A stretch of 64,000 nucleotides of DNA from Paenibacillus chitinolyticus NBRC 15660 (GTDB taxonomy: Bacteria; Bacillota; Bacilli; Paenibacillales; NBRC-103111). The stretch spans positions 153,115 to 217,114 of the forward strand of contig NZ_BBJT01000010.1 of assembly GCF_000739915.1 (NCBI RefSeq), read 5' to 3'. The notes beneath the pieces were generated by a model that did not search any database, was not told the origin of the DNA, and saw only the letters and a program-made list of their open reading frames with translations. Of this stretch, positions 44,664-52,679 are shown piece after piece. Positions within the stretch are counted from its first letter, which is position 1; each line of letters begins with the position of its first letter. Both the position numbers and the translations under genes were made by a program.

Positions 44664-46847
44664 TCAAGAACCCGCGTTGTCTTCCCCGGGAAGCTCACGC
44701 GTCACGATCTCGGGATCGTCGACGTTGACGAGCGGGGAAGGCTCGCCGTCGTAGAGCACCCACAAATCGTGCAGGGCGCGGGTACAGCCCACATAGAGCA
44801 GCTTGGCGTCCTGAGCGTCGGCGCCGTAACGGAGCGGGTCCGCATCCGTCAGGATGGCGGCGTCGAACTCAAGCCCTTTCGTCAGGTAGACGGGCACGAC
44901 CGAGATCCCGCCGGCGTACTGCTTCTGATCCGCCGTGATTCTGCTGGCCGCAAGGCCCAGCTCTCCAAGCTGCGCGTGCAGCCGCACGGCGTCTTCCTCG
45001 GTGCGCGTAATCACGGCCACCGTATCGTAGTTCCGGCGGAGAAGCCGCTCAACCGCGTCGCGAAGGAAGAGGCTTTCCCGCTCCTTCTCTACGCGGAGCA
45101 CCTTGACCCGTTCGCCGGACCGGAATACGGGAACGGCGAGGAGGCCGGCTCCGACTCCGATGGAGAGGACGTGGTTCGCGAAACGGATAATCTCCATCGT
45201 GGAGCGGTAGCTCCGCTCCAGTTCGAAATAAGCGGTTTCGTCTTCCCCGAAGAGCGACGTGAGCTCGGCCCAGTCCTGCGTTCCCCGGTAGGCGTGGATT
45301 CCCTGGGACAGGTCGCCCAGAATCGTGAAGGAATGCTGCCGGGTGTACTGGTCGAGCACGGCAATCTGGAACGGCGAAGCGTCCTGCGCTTCGTCGATGA
45401 CTACGTGGTCGAACCGTTCCGAGCCTTCGATGCCGTGAAGGGAGGCATGGATAAAGACGAGCGCCGGGAGATCCTCGTGGCGCACCTTCTTGCGGCGGAA
45501 GGAGGCCAGCGTATCCTTCGCTACGGCTTCGGGAATCCGGCCGCGCAGTTCTTCCGTCATCCAGACGGCCCCGGATTTGGGATCAAACACGGCTTTGTAG
45601 AACGACAGCGCATCGAGCTCCGGCCAGCCTTTCAGATATGCTTTCAGCCGCTGGGTCGATTTGGTTTTCCGTTCTTTTTTCTGCTTGGCGTCCCAGACTT
45701 TGTCCAGTTCCATCGTTATCCAGCGTTTGATCCGGGCGACGACCCGCTCTCTGCGCTTGGCGGGAGGAAGATGTTTGTATTCTTCGTTGTACCAGACGCC
45801 GATCGTTTCGGCCGGGAGCGTTTTTCCGTCCCATGGGTGAAAAGGTTCCTGCGGCAGACAGGTCCGCGCGTAGCCGTCAAAGCAGCTTTCCAGGAAATCC
45901 CTGAAGGCGACGGAGCCTTTCCAGCGGCCGGAAACTTCGTCGTTCAGCGGCGGACGCTTGGAACCGAGGGCAAACCAGACGGCACTTTCGTCTGCCGGAT
46001 TCTCCAGCGCGAAGGAAAGTCCGGTCAGCTCGGTGGCCCAATCCGCAAACGTGCTCTGACGGATATGTCCGACGCCGAGCTCCGGGAGAACCCCGGATAT
46101 ATAATCGAGAAACATGGAGTTCGGTGCGAAAATGATCATATTTTCCGCTTTAACCTGGTCGCGGTATTGATAGAGCAGAAAAGCGAGACGATGGAGAGCG
46201 ACGGTCGTCTTGCCGCTTCCGGCGACGCCCTGAATAATAAGGGCCGCGTTTTTGGCCGAACGGATAATTTTATCCTGCTCCGCCTGGATCGTGGAGACGA
46301 TATCGCGCAGTTTATTGTCTTTGTTCTCGCCGAGCCGGTACAGCAAAAACTCGTCTCCGCCCGCTCCGGACAGAAGATCGCTGTCCCGCTCGTACGTATC
46401 GACGACCCGTTGGAGAATCTGCTTGCGGATGACCAGGTTTCTTTTTAAATATACCAGGCCTTCGACAAGGCCGTCGGGAGATTCGTACGCCGCTTTCTCG
46501 TCCCCGCCCGTGTAGGAATAAAACATACTGGCCACCGGCGCCCGCCAGTCGATGACGTGAGGTTCTCCGCCGTTCTCGTCGTCGACGCCGAACTTGCCGA
46601 TGTAGAGAGCGGACTTACCGGCAGCGTTTTCAGGCTGAAAGTCGAGACGGCCGAAATAAGGTTCGTCCGATGCCAATGCAAGCGACTGCCGGCTGCTTTC
46701 GCGTACGGCTTCCAGTGCCTGTTCCGTGAAATCCGGTCCCCGGTACACGGGAACGGCCTGCAGTTCCGCCAGTCTCCGGTTGACGTCCGCCAGGATGGCA
46801 TCCAGCCGGTTTTGTTCCTCTTGATAGGCACTTTGATTCTTATCCAA
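44664..46847 (-). CDS. helD: RNA polymerase recycling motor ATPase HelD
   Basis: 727 aa UvrD/PcrA-like superfamily 1 ATPase. An N-terminal coiled-coil arm (1-60) precedes Walker A GVAGSGKTT (207-215). Later motifs are HVVIDEAQDASPFQ (Walker B) and LTKGLEFDAAILTDAD. The WRAPVASMFYSYTGG segment at about 101-115 is characteristic of HelD. The protein removes stalled RNA polymerase from DNA. It is slightly shorter than the roughly 774 aa of B. subtilis. Single gene. Confidence 0.93.
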   Translation of the reverse strand: MDKNQSAYQEEQNRLDAILADVNRRLAELQAVPVYRGPDFTEQALEAVRESSRQSLALASDEPYFGRLDFQPENAAGKSALYIGKFGVDDENGGEPHVIDWRAPVASMFYSYTGGDEKAAYESPDGLVEGLVYLKRNLVIRKQILQRVVDTYERDSDLLSGAGGDEFLLYRLGENKDNKLRDIVSTIQAEQDKIIRSAKNAALIIQGVAGSGKTTVALHRLAFLLYQYRDQVKAENMIIFAPNSMFLDYISGVLPELGVGHIRQSTFADWATELTGLSFALENPADESAVWFALGSKRPPLNDEVSGRWKGSVAFRDFLESCFDGYARTCLPQEPFHPWDGKTLPAETIGVWYNEEYKHLPPAKRRERVVARIKRWITMELDKVWDAKQKKERKTKSTQRLKAYLKGWPELDALSFYKAVFDPKSGAVWMTEELRGRIPEAVAKDTLASFRRKKVRHEDLPALVFIHASLHGIEGSERFDHVVIDEAQDASPFQIAVLDQYTRQHSFTILGDLSQGIHAYRGTQDWAELTSLFGEDETAYFELERSYRSTMEIIRFANHVLSIGVGAGLLAVPVFRSGERVKVLRVEKERESLFLRDAVERLLRRNYDTVAVITRTEEDAVRLHAQLGELGLAASRITADQKQYAGGISVVPVYLTKGLEFDAAILTDADPLRYGADAQDAKLLYVGCTRALHDLWVLYDGEPSPLVNVDDPEIVTRELPGEDNAGS

Positions 46848-47109
46848 GATCAGTTACCCCCTAAGATCAGATTTTGAACATGAAGAAATAATATATCATA
46901 TCCGGCAAACAATGGCAACAACGCCGGGCATGGCGGACAGGATCCTGCACAGCATAAACTGAAGGTACGGACAGACGGTCTGCCGGAGGCGGCAAGCCCG
47001 AGTTTCTGGCAGGATCATCCTTGTGATATAATGACTGCATATTTTCAGAGAACCACATCATCTAAAGATGAAGCTTAAGTTCTCCGAACCGAATCTGGAG
47101 TGAGCAGCC

Positions 47110-47670
47110 ATGAAAAAAGGAAACGAACAACTAGCCGTCATGACCGGTCTTCTTATTGCGGACAAGCCGGGGACGTTTATTACGCGCCATCTCGATTGGG
47201 CGGAAATGCAGTTCGGAGGATTAGTCGGAGACCGGCATTTCGGAGTGACCAGCAAGGCCGACGTCCGCCAGCCGATGTATCCGCGCGGAACCGAGATCAT
47301 GAACCGGCGTCAGATCAGCATCGTGTCCGAGGAGGAATGCGAAGAGATTGCGGCCGCTCTCGGCATTGAACGCGTCGCGCCCGAGTGGCTGGGAGCGAAC
47401 ATGGCGCTCAAGGGGCTGGAACGTCTGACCGCACTGCCGCGGGGAACGAGAATTTTGTTTCCGAGCGGAGCGGGACTCGTGTGCGAGGGAGAGAACGAAC
47501 CGTGCGTCCATCCCGGTAAGGTGATCGCCGAGCAGACGGGGAATCCCAAGCTTGCGGGCAAGTTCGTCAAAGCCGCCTGGAACCGCAGAGGAATCGTGGC
47601 TTCGGTCGAGAGACCCGGCATCGTATCCGCGGGGGACGAGGTAAGGATTCTTTTTCCGGACGAATTGTAA
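47110..47670 (+). CDS. MOSC domain protein
   Basis: 186 aa consisting of one MOSC domain: GDRHFGV near residue 41, then NRRQISIVSEEE and LGANMALKGLE, and the conserved Cys region GENEPCVHPGK. MOSC proteins carry sulfur or molybdenum cofactor in detoxification and cofactor handling, but the substrate here is unknown. Co-transcribed with the phosphoesterase 34 bp downstream. Confidence 0.88.
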   Translation: MKKGNEQLAVMTGLLIADKPGTFITRHLDWAEMQFGGLVGDRHFGVTSKADVRQPMYPRGTEIMNRRQISIVSEEECEEIAAALGIERVAPEWLGANMALKGLERLTALPRGTRILFPSGAGLVCEGENEPCVHPGKVIAEQTGNPKLAGKFVKAAWNRRGIVASVERPGIVSAGDEVRILFPDEL

Positions 47671-47704
47671 GCTGATACTTGCCGTTTGAAAGGAGTTTTG
47701 CAGC

Positions 47705-48208
47705 ATGAAAATAGGAGTATTGTCCGATACGCATATGAGACCAACGGCAGGCAAGCTGCCCGATGCCGTTCTGAAGGGTCTGGAAGGGGTCGACCTTATT
47801 CTGCATGCCGGAGACTGGACCAGCCCGGAAATTATCGAGTGGGTGGAGAGGATTGCGCCCGTGGAATCCGTCGCGGGGAACAATGACGGTCCGGACATTG
47901 TAAAGAGATTCGGATACAGCAAGCTGATCGAGGCCGGCGGGCTCACCATCGGGCTTGTCCACGGGGACCGCGGCCGGGGAAGATCGACGGAGCAGCGCGC
48001 CTTGTTCACTTTTCAGGCCGACAATCCGGATGTGATCGTTTTCGGCCATTCGCATATTCCGTATTCGGAACGGATCGACGGCCTGCTTCTTTTTAACCCC
48101 GGCTCGCCTTGGGATAAGCGGTGGCAGCCCCGGTATTCGTTCGGGTTGATCGAGACGGACGGGGAAAAAACCGAAGCGAGGCATATTTTTTTCGATTCCC
48201 GGGAATAG
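47705..48208 (+). CDS. YfcE/MJ0936-type metallophosphoesterase
   Basis: 167 aa, the compact phosphodiesterase form. Motifs: LSDTHM (Asp8, His10), HAGDWTS, GNNDG, VHGDRG and GHSHIP. Cytoplasmic, substrate unknown. AAAGGAGTTTTGC precedes the ATG. Its natural terminator begins 56 bp downstream at 48264, but is split in two by the transposon described below. Confidence 0.92.
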   Translation: MKIGVLSDTHMRPTAGKLPDAVLKGLEGVDLILHAGDWTSPEIIEWVERIAPVESVAGNNDGPDIVKRFGYSKLIEAGGLTIGLVHGDRGRGRSTEQRALFTFQADNPDVIVFGHSHIPYSERIDGLLLFNPGSPWDKRWQPRYSFGLIETDGEKTEARHIFFDSRE

Positions 48209-48263
48209 CCGGGCAGAGACTGTGAATGACGGCAGAGAGCATGACAAACGGAAGGAAAATAAG

Positions 48264-48272
48264 GACGGCTGC
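48264..48272 (+). other. Left arm of a terminator split by the transposon
   Basis: GACGGCTGC would pair fully (seven Watson-Crick and two G-U pairs) with GCGGCTGTC at 51795-51803, which is followed by eight Ts. The loop of the restored hairpin is the 7-base GGTAGAT target sequence. Confidence 0.85.
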
Positions 48273-48279
48273 GGTAGAT
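48273..48279. repeat. Target site duplication, left copy
   Basis: GGTAGAT directly abuts the left terminal inverted repeat and is repeated exactly at 51788-51794. Confidence 0.9.
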
Positions 48280-48307
48280 GTAACGGGTTCCGTTTTGAGG
48301 TGCAAAA
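48280..48307. repeat. Left terminal inverted repeat
   Basis: 28 bp; identical to the reverse complement of 51760-51787 except at positions 18, 19 and 26. The first 17 bases match perfectly. Confidence 0.9.
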
Positions 48308-48328
48308 GTTGTGACTGACAAACATATT

Positions 48329-48357
48329 GACGTGCCATCTGGCACGTCTTTTGTTTT
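48329..48357 (+). terminator. Terminator just inside the transposon's left end
   Basis: GACGTGCC (48329-48336) and GGCACGTC (48341-48348) with an ATCT loop, then TTTTGTTTT. It would stop transcripts arriving from the host phosphoesterase operon, doing the job of the terminator the insertion broke. Confidence 0.88.
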
Positions 48358-48381
48358 CTATGGCTTTGATATCTTCCAAAA

Positions 48382-48406
48382 GGAAAAACCGCCGTAATTA
48401 GGCGGT
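48382..48406 (-). terminator. Terminator of the leftward passenger genes
   Basis: Read on the minus strand, ACCGCC and GGCGGT enclose a 7-base loop followed by TTTTTCC. It overlaps the stop of the last passenger gene. Confidence 0.8.
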
Positions 48407-48735
48407 CAGTTGGATTTATCTTGTAGTTTGGTTTTTATCATATATTCATTGTATGCTTCGTCAACTTTATGCTTGCAAACCTTCTGCCATGTATCCTTGA
48501 GAGTAGTAACCTCATTCTCATTGTAGGGTTCAGGTTCCATATCTCCACCAAAGCCTATCCAAGCATCGTGGCTTACTTCCCCATTAGCGTGAGAGTAAGC
48601 AATTTCATACGGAGCAGGTGCATGTCCCGCAAATTGACAATTGTTTGCTAAACAATGATATCCTGGCTTTTGGGGTCCGCATTTGCAAAATGTAGGAACA
48701 ACATCCTTTTCTTCTTCGTCACCGATTCCATACAA
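48406..48735 (-). CDS. Transposon passenger gene 2, hypothetical Cys-rich protein
   Basis: 109 aa from TTG 48735; not recognised. A Cys cluster (CKCGPQKPGYHCLANNC, about 17-33) looks like a small zinc-binding site, and the rest is acidic with a Trp/Lys-rich C-terminal helix. No Shine-Dalgarno precedes the TTG. The frame continues upstream without ATG for about 20 codons (…LIIELHCLYGIGDEEE), with AAGGGGAG before it, so the true start may be a non-standard codon, or the N-terminus may be lost. Confidence 0.5.
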   Translation of the reverse strand: MYGIGDEEEKDVVPTFCKCGPQKPGYHCLANNCQFAGHAPAPYEIAYSHANGEVSHDAWIGFGGDMEPEPYNENEVTTLKDTWQKVCKHKVDEAYNEYMIKTKLQDKSN

Positions 48736-48803
48736 ACAGTGTAGTTCTATTATTAAATGAGAAAAAGCGATTAGACTCCCCTTCTTTCATTAGGTTTTTA
48801 AAG

Positions 48804-49259
48804 TTATTCGTTCTTTTCAAATGAAGCAGACGAGATGGTTTTTGTATAATTAGCCCATTCAAATATGAATGTTCCCAAATGCAATGATTTGGTTTTTTCG
48901 CCATCTTCGTAGCTGAAATCTTTCCAAACAATATGTTCTTCTTCGCGCTGAATTGAAACTGTAATTGCTCCACATCCCAAATCAGCACACATAGGACAAA
49001 CAAATATCATATAGCGCCCGCTCTCTAATCCTGATGGAGCATTTAGCAGAAGTTTATCAAATTCATTACGTTGTAATTCTTCATCTTTATGACTCAACAC
49101 AGATATAAAATCGTAGGGTTGCAAAGTGTTAAACAGTGAATTTCCATCAATAGAAAAGTCAAAGAACGAGGTATTGTTTTCGCATTTTCTTATTTCACCA
49201 TCAACATATCTATCTACAAACCCATGTCGTATAGCCATCTTACATTCTAAGTTATTCAT
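48804..49259 (-). CDS. Transposon passenger gene 1, hypothetical protein
   Basis: 151 aa, unrecognised but well formed. GGAGG lies eight bases before ATG 49259. Notable is a CPMCADLGCGAITVSI stretch (about 88-103) like a metal- or disulfide-bearing knuckle, followed by a Trp/Asp-rich strand. Similar small proteins of unknown function occur in Bacillota. It starts 59 bp after the transposase stop, in the same direction, so it is likely in the transposase transcript. Function unknown. Confidence 0.65.
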   Translation of the reverse strand: MNNLECKMAIRHGFVDRYVDGEIRKCENNTSFFDFSIDGNSLFNTLQPYDFISVLSHKDEELQRNEFDKLLLNAPSGLESGRYMIFVCPMCADLGCGAITVSIQREEEHIVWKDFSYEDGEKTKSLHLGTFIFEWANYTKTISSASFEKNE

Positions 49260-49318
49260 TCAAACAACCTCCAAAACTTATTTATTACCTCGCGGATAGT
49301 CGACATTTAAAACCCTCA

Positions 49319-51283
49319 TTACTTGAAGTATAAGATATCTTGAATTGAAAATATCTTGTTAGTCAGACCCATTCTTTGGGCTGGCGTTAGTTTTTGCTCA
49401 TCGTTAGAAGAACGATATGGTAAGCAAAAGATATAAAAAGTACGAAGAATGGTAACAGCATATTGAGCATATTGAGGGTTAAAGTTTGAATAGATATAAC
49501 TTTTCTTATCACCTCTGGCAGTAACCAAAGGGCGTTCTAATATATTAAGTCTTCTTCGAATCTGTTGAAGAAAAGCATTAGTTGATTTATCAATAACTTG
49601 TAAAATCATTTTTGCAATCTGCTTTGGTTCATACGAAGATAAATCTGAGGTGCAATCAACGTTATACCATCCTTGGTCAATAGAAGGTAAGGGATGGGTT
49701 ATTTTGTTATTTCCCCACTTACGATACGTTTTCCCATTTCTCAAAATTTCTGTGTGAAAAGTGTGATTCTCCAATTGCTTTTTCAACTTTAAATAAGCAA
49801 CCCTGCTGATTGAACTATCTACGACTCCATTACTGATACCCCAAGCTGTAAGTTCTTTTCGACCTTCTTGATATTCTTTAAATGCCTCTTGAAGACTTTT
49901 GCTTTTATCAACAATAGTAATAAAATGATGGGCTTCTCCAAGGCTAACTTCTTTTGAAAAAACTCTAAAAAATGAATTATAGAGTGATGCGTCATCGTCA
50001 GTAATCATTCGCCACTCTTTTGCATCAACCATTCTTTATATTAACCAAAGTTGAGCATATGTTGTATAGGACGAATTAACATGTAGTCCATCAATGTACA
50101 TTTTTCGTTTCTCAAACTTAGCACGTTCGTCATTGTATTCTAAGGTAGATTGAGTATCAGCTAACGTTGGTGGTTGAGGAGCAAATGGAAAACGATAACG
50201 TTCATTCTTACGAGAAAAGTTATTTATATGATCATCTTTGTAGTAGACTGTATCTTGTTCCAATTGTTCAAGGGTAATATTCCAATCATACGCCACATCG
50301 GAACGTAACACATATCTTGTTTGAACATCTGATGTTACGACAATATGGGTTTGAAGTATTCTTTCTTCAACGTTATCATATCGTTTTCCACCATGACCCT
50401 TCTTACGAACGTTATTTAAGTTGTAAACAAGTTTGTCAGTATTAAGCCACATTGTTTCGAATGTTTTTGTGGAAAAGGCTTCTGTTTCATATCGTTCAAG
50501 AAACTCTAAACAACGGCGATAAAGCCATTCTAACTTGTTGTAATATGTGCTTGAACCGATTTTTAGCATTTCACATGTTCTTTTGACTGGCGTTCTGTTG
50601 ATTAATGCTTTTGCAAGATCGTGGAGAATATCATTTCTCTTTTGATGGTATACGAATGACTGATTTCTCATTGGCAATACATTTGTGATTTTTTTGCACT
50701 CTTTACATTGCCACTTTTCTGAATTACTACTACTCTTTCCTCTACGATAAAATTCTCTTGGATGATGAAAGGGGGAGGCAATAGAAATTGAACAATTTTC
50801 TTTATGAAACTCGTAATCCTTATTGTTAAAACTTTGAGTGCGGTTTAATGTTTCAAGTCGCAATATTTCTTCGGCTAGTGACCAGTTAGATGCGGTTGGG
50901 GTAGAGCAATTTAATGTTAACTGTCCTTTGCCATGGTTTATAGGGTCATCATTGCAATTAATTCGTTGCTTCCCATCCTTCGGGCTTCCAATAAAATAAC
51001 GATGCGGTTTTCCCTTAACATCATCGAACTTCCTTTGCGGAAGACCGAACCATTTGCAATAAGGGTCAAGGCAATGATTAGTGTTAATTTCAAATGGTTT
51101 ACCTTTGTATGTGATTTTAACAGGCTGAAACAACAAAGAGCGATACTTCTTTGCAAACTGCTGTGGGGGAAGCAATGAGTAGTCGTTTTGACGATTATGG
51201 ATTTCGTCTTCATGTATGGGGGTTTCAATTTGCACGACTTTATCATCAAACGTTGATAGACGTTTAAGATTACGTTTGCTCAT
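49319..51283 (-). pseudogene. Transposase interrupted by an in-frame TAA
   Basis: Two stretches in the same frame (51283-50036 and 50035-49319) are separated only by TAA at 50036-50038. The first half has Cys-paired zinc-ribbon regions (CLDPYCKW; CKECKK with nearby Trp) and a helix-turn-helix (MLKIGSSTYYNKLEWLYRR). It then has a domain with LNTDKLVYNLNN and a strand leading to YTTYAQLWLI. The second half continues with WRMITDDDASL and ends QQIRRRLNILERPL and LTPAQRMGL, typical of one transposase family. The joined protein would be 654 aa. The second half lacks a ribosome binding site. I conclude a nonsense mutation, or a sequencing error. Confidence 0.82.
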
Positions 51284-51356
51284 CAGAGACCCCTTCACTT
51301 TCTCTGTCTGGATAAAGTTGTTTTAACATTCGTGTATTACGGCGCTTAGTCTGTAT

Positions 51357-51527
51357 CTATTGCTTGAAATCAGGATCTTCAAGAATGTTGACTAAAAAGC
51401 GATCTAAAACTTCGTTTTCACTTATGCCTGTATACTCAGAATAGTATTTAACTATTGCCTTTATTCGGTCTGTAACTTGCCATTCCACATTACTACGTTC
51501 AACATGAACGGGTTTAATAAATTCCAT
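51357..51527 (-). CDS. Small ribbon-helix-helix-like protein of the transposon
   Basis: 56 aa. A short N-terminal strand region (VERSNVEWQVTDRIKAI) and two helices (IVKYYSEYTG, SENEVLDRFLVNILED) fit a ribbon-helix-helix DNA-binding fold. ATG 51527 follows GGAGGAATCCACA. It is the first gene of the leftward transcript, 73 bp before the transposase start. It could repress its own promoter or help the transposase bind ends; both are inference. An antitoxin-like role is another option, but no toxin partner is seen. Confidence 0.6.
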   Translation of the reverse strand: MEFIKPVHVERSNVEWQVTDRIKAIVKYYSEYTGISENEVLDRFLVNILEDPDFKQ

Positions 51528-51558
51528 TGTGGATTCCTCCAATCTTTAACATATTAAT

Positions 51559-51588
51559 ATTATAACAATTTTGGCAACAAAACTGACA
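51559..51588 (-). promoter_or_regulatory. Transposon promoter with ACTGACA site
   Basis: On the minus strand an extended -10, TGTTATAAT (box at 51564-51559), lacks a good -35. The -35 position is occupied by ACTGACA (51582-51588 on the plus strand), a heptamer also found near both transposon ends (48314-48320; reverse at 51723-51729). Confidence 0.5.
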
Positions 51589-51701
51589 GTAGAATTGGCA
51601 TGTAACTTTTCATTTACAATTTTTATTGAACATAGAAAATGCATGGTCAAAATTGATGTCATTTATGCGAAGAAAGTTTAAAAAAACTTTGATATATAAA
51701 G

Positions 51702-51744
51702 AAAAATGACGCTTCAAACTGTTGTCAGTTTGTGCGTCATTTTT
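51702..51744. terminator. Bidirectional hairpin terminator at the transposon's right end
   Basis: AAAAATGACGC (51702-51712) and GCGTCATTTTT (51734-51744) form the outer stem; CAAACTG and CAGTTTG form an inner stem with a TTGT loop. A and T tracts at both sides suggest it shields the element from outside transcription. Confidence 0.85.
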
Positions 51745-51759
51745 AGTGTCAATTAGCTG

Positions 51760-51787
51760 TTCTGCACCCGAAAACGGAACCCGTTAC
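51760..51787. repeat. Right terminal inverted repeat
   Basis: Reverse complement of the left repeat with three mismatches; the outermost 17 bases are perfect. Confidence 0.9.
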
Positions 51788-51794
51788 GGTAGAT
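51788..51794. repeat. Target site duplication, right copy
   Basis: GGTAGAT, identical to 48273-48279, directly abutting the right inverted repeat. Confidence 0.9.
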
Positions 51795-51811
51795 GCGGCT
51801 GTCTTTTTTTT
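51795..51811 (+). other. Right arm and T-run of the split terminator
   Basis: GCGGCTGTC followed by eight Ts (51804-51811). Joined to 48264-48279 it makes a normal rho-independent terminator for the phosphoesterase operon. Confidence 0.85.
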
Positions 51812-51883
51812 CGAAGAGGCTGTTATTCTTTAGAACGAATTGCGGCGGGGAGATTACCGGTGGCCGGCTGTCTTTTCAAATGG

Positions 51884-52330
51884 TTAGCCCAGTTCATGTC
51901 GTATTTGTTTTTTCCATCTTATGATGTTTGCGATTGCCTGTTGTTCGCCGCCGAGATAAATATCTTCAATTGTCATGGACCAAAATGCGAGCTTGCGTTG
52001 TCTGTCTTTATTCGGAAGAGGATTTGTCAGTTTATCTACGTTCTTCATTAACTCCCGATTTCTCTTAAGAATATACGCAGTGTCCCAATCGTGATCATAA
52101 GCGTCAATAAATAAACGGACCAGCTGCCGGTAACCTTCTTCCGTATAATTGGAAGGATGCTGGATCATGTAACATGAAACAAGCCAAAAATGTAAATCAT
52201 ATAATTTCGGGTCATTATGTTCCCAAACAAGAGGGAAACCGAATAATTCGTAGCAGGAAAACCCGTCTATCCCCTCAGCTCCGCATTCCATACATCTTCC
52301 GGACTCCATAACTGTACGATTATCAACCAC
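51884..52330 (-). CDS. DUF5946-like hypothetical protein
   Basis: 148 aa from GTG 52330, chosen because GGAGGT lies nine bases upstream; ATG 52348 is an in-frame alternative. An N-terminal CMECGAEGIDGFSC zinc-type cluster is followed by CYELFGFPLVWE and the HPSNYTEEGYRQLVRLFIDA region. This resembles DUF5946 proteins, which have an N-terminal Cys motif and a conserved YxxQHP segment (here YMIQHP). Function unknown. It lies outside the transposon but is also AT-rich, so it may be acquired. Confidence 0.6.
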   Translation of the reverse strand: MVDNRTVMESGRCMECGAEGIDGFSCYELFGFPLVWEHNDPKLYDLHFWLVSCYMIQHPSNYTEEGYRQLVRLFIDAYDHDWDTAYILKRNRELMKNVDKLTNPLPNKDRQRKLAFWSMTIEDIYLGGEQQAIANIIRWKKQIRHELG

Positions 52331-52533
52331 TTTGGAATGACCTCCCATCAAAACTCTTCTGTTTACAAGTTAACAAGAAAAAGATGACTTATCATAGACT
52401 GCGGGCAGTCTTAACCCATTTAGCTGCGTTACAACCTTCATACACTCTTCTATGACAAATATCAATACAAAGATGAAACGGAGCATGGCGAAAAATGGAG
52501 AATGTTCGAAAAAGCGGATGCTTAAAATAGATG

Positions 52534-52646
52534 AAACGTTTAATCATTGATCCATCAAAACATTCCGGAGTACAATCATTTCGTAAGAAGATGTAAGAAG
52601 GATAAACAAAGATGATAGGAACATTTAGATGTAAAACGATTAATCA
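52534..52646 (+). promoter_or_regulatory. LacI-gene promoter with two related operator-like sites
   Basis: TTGATC (52547-52552), 18 bases, TACAAT (52571-52576) is a plausible promoter in the gap before the LacI gene. AAACGTTTAATCA (52534-52546) abuts its -35, and AAACGATTAATCA (52634-52646), differing at one base, lies 100 bp downstream. Such a pair suits looping or roadblock autorepression. The rest of the roughly 350-bp gap shows nothing further. Confidence 0.4.
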
Positions 52647-52679
52647 AATTTCTGACAAATCGGCCGATTTGGGGGAACG

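Larger units (their letters stand above)
48280..51787. mobile_element. 3.5-kb transposon with terminal inverted repeats and terminator-loop target
   Basis: The ends are 28-bp inverted repeats (25 of 28 identical), starting GTAACGGGTTCCGTTTT. They are bounded by a perfect 7-bp direct repeat, the expected footprint of DDE transposition. The interior is much richer in A/T than the host. All genes read leftwards: a 56-aa ribbon-helix-helix-like protein, a zinc-ribbon/DDE transposase broken by a TAA, then two passenger genes. A terminator hairpin lies just inside each end. I cannot place it in a named IS family; zinc ribbons and C-terminal transposase motifs suggest relation to IS1/IS1595-like enzymes. 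Confidence 0.88.

Noticed and set aside
44543..44728. Short GC-rich plus-strand frame near the end of helD
   Set aside because: Arg-rich without structure, and it overlaps the helD coding end.
48719..49003. 94-codon minus-strand frame overlapping both passenger genes
   Set aside because: Out of frame with the well-supported gene at 48804-49259 and without a ribosome binding site.
49319..50032. Second half of the transposase as an independent gene
   Set aside because: Same frame as the first half, no ribosome binding site, and family sequence is continuous across the stop.
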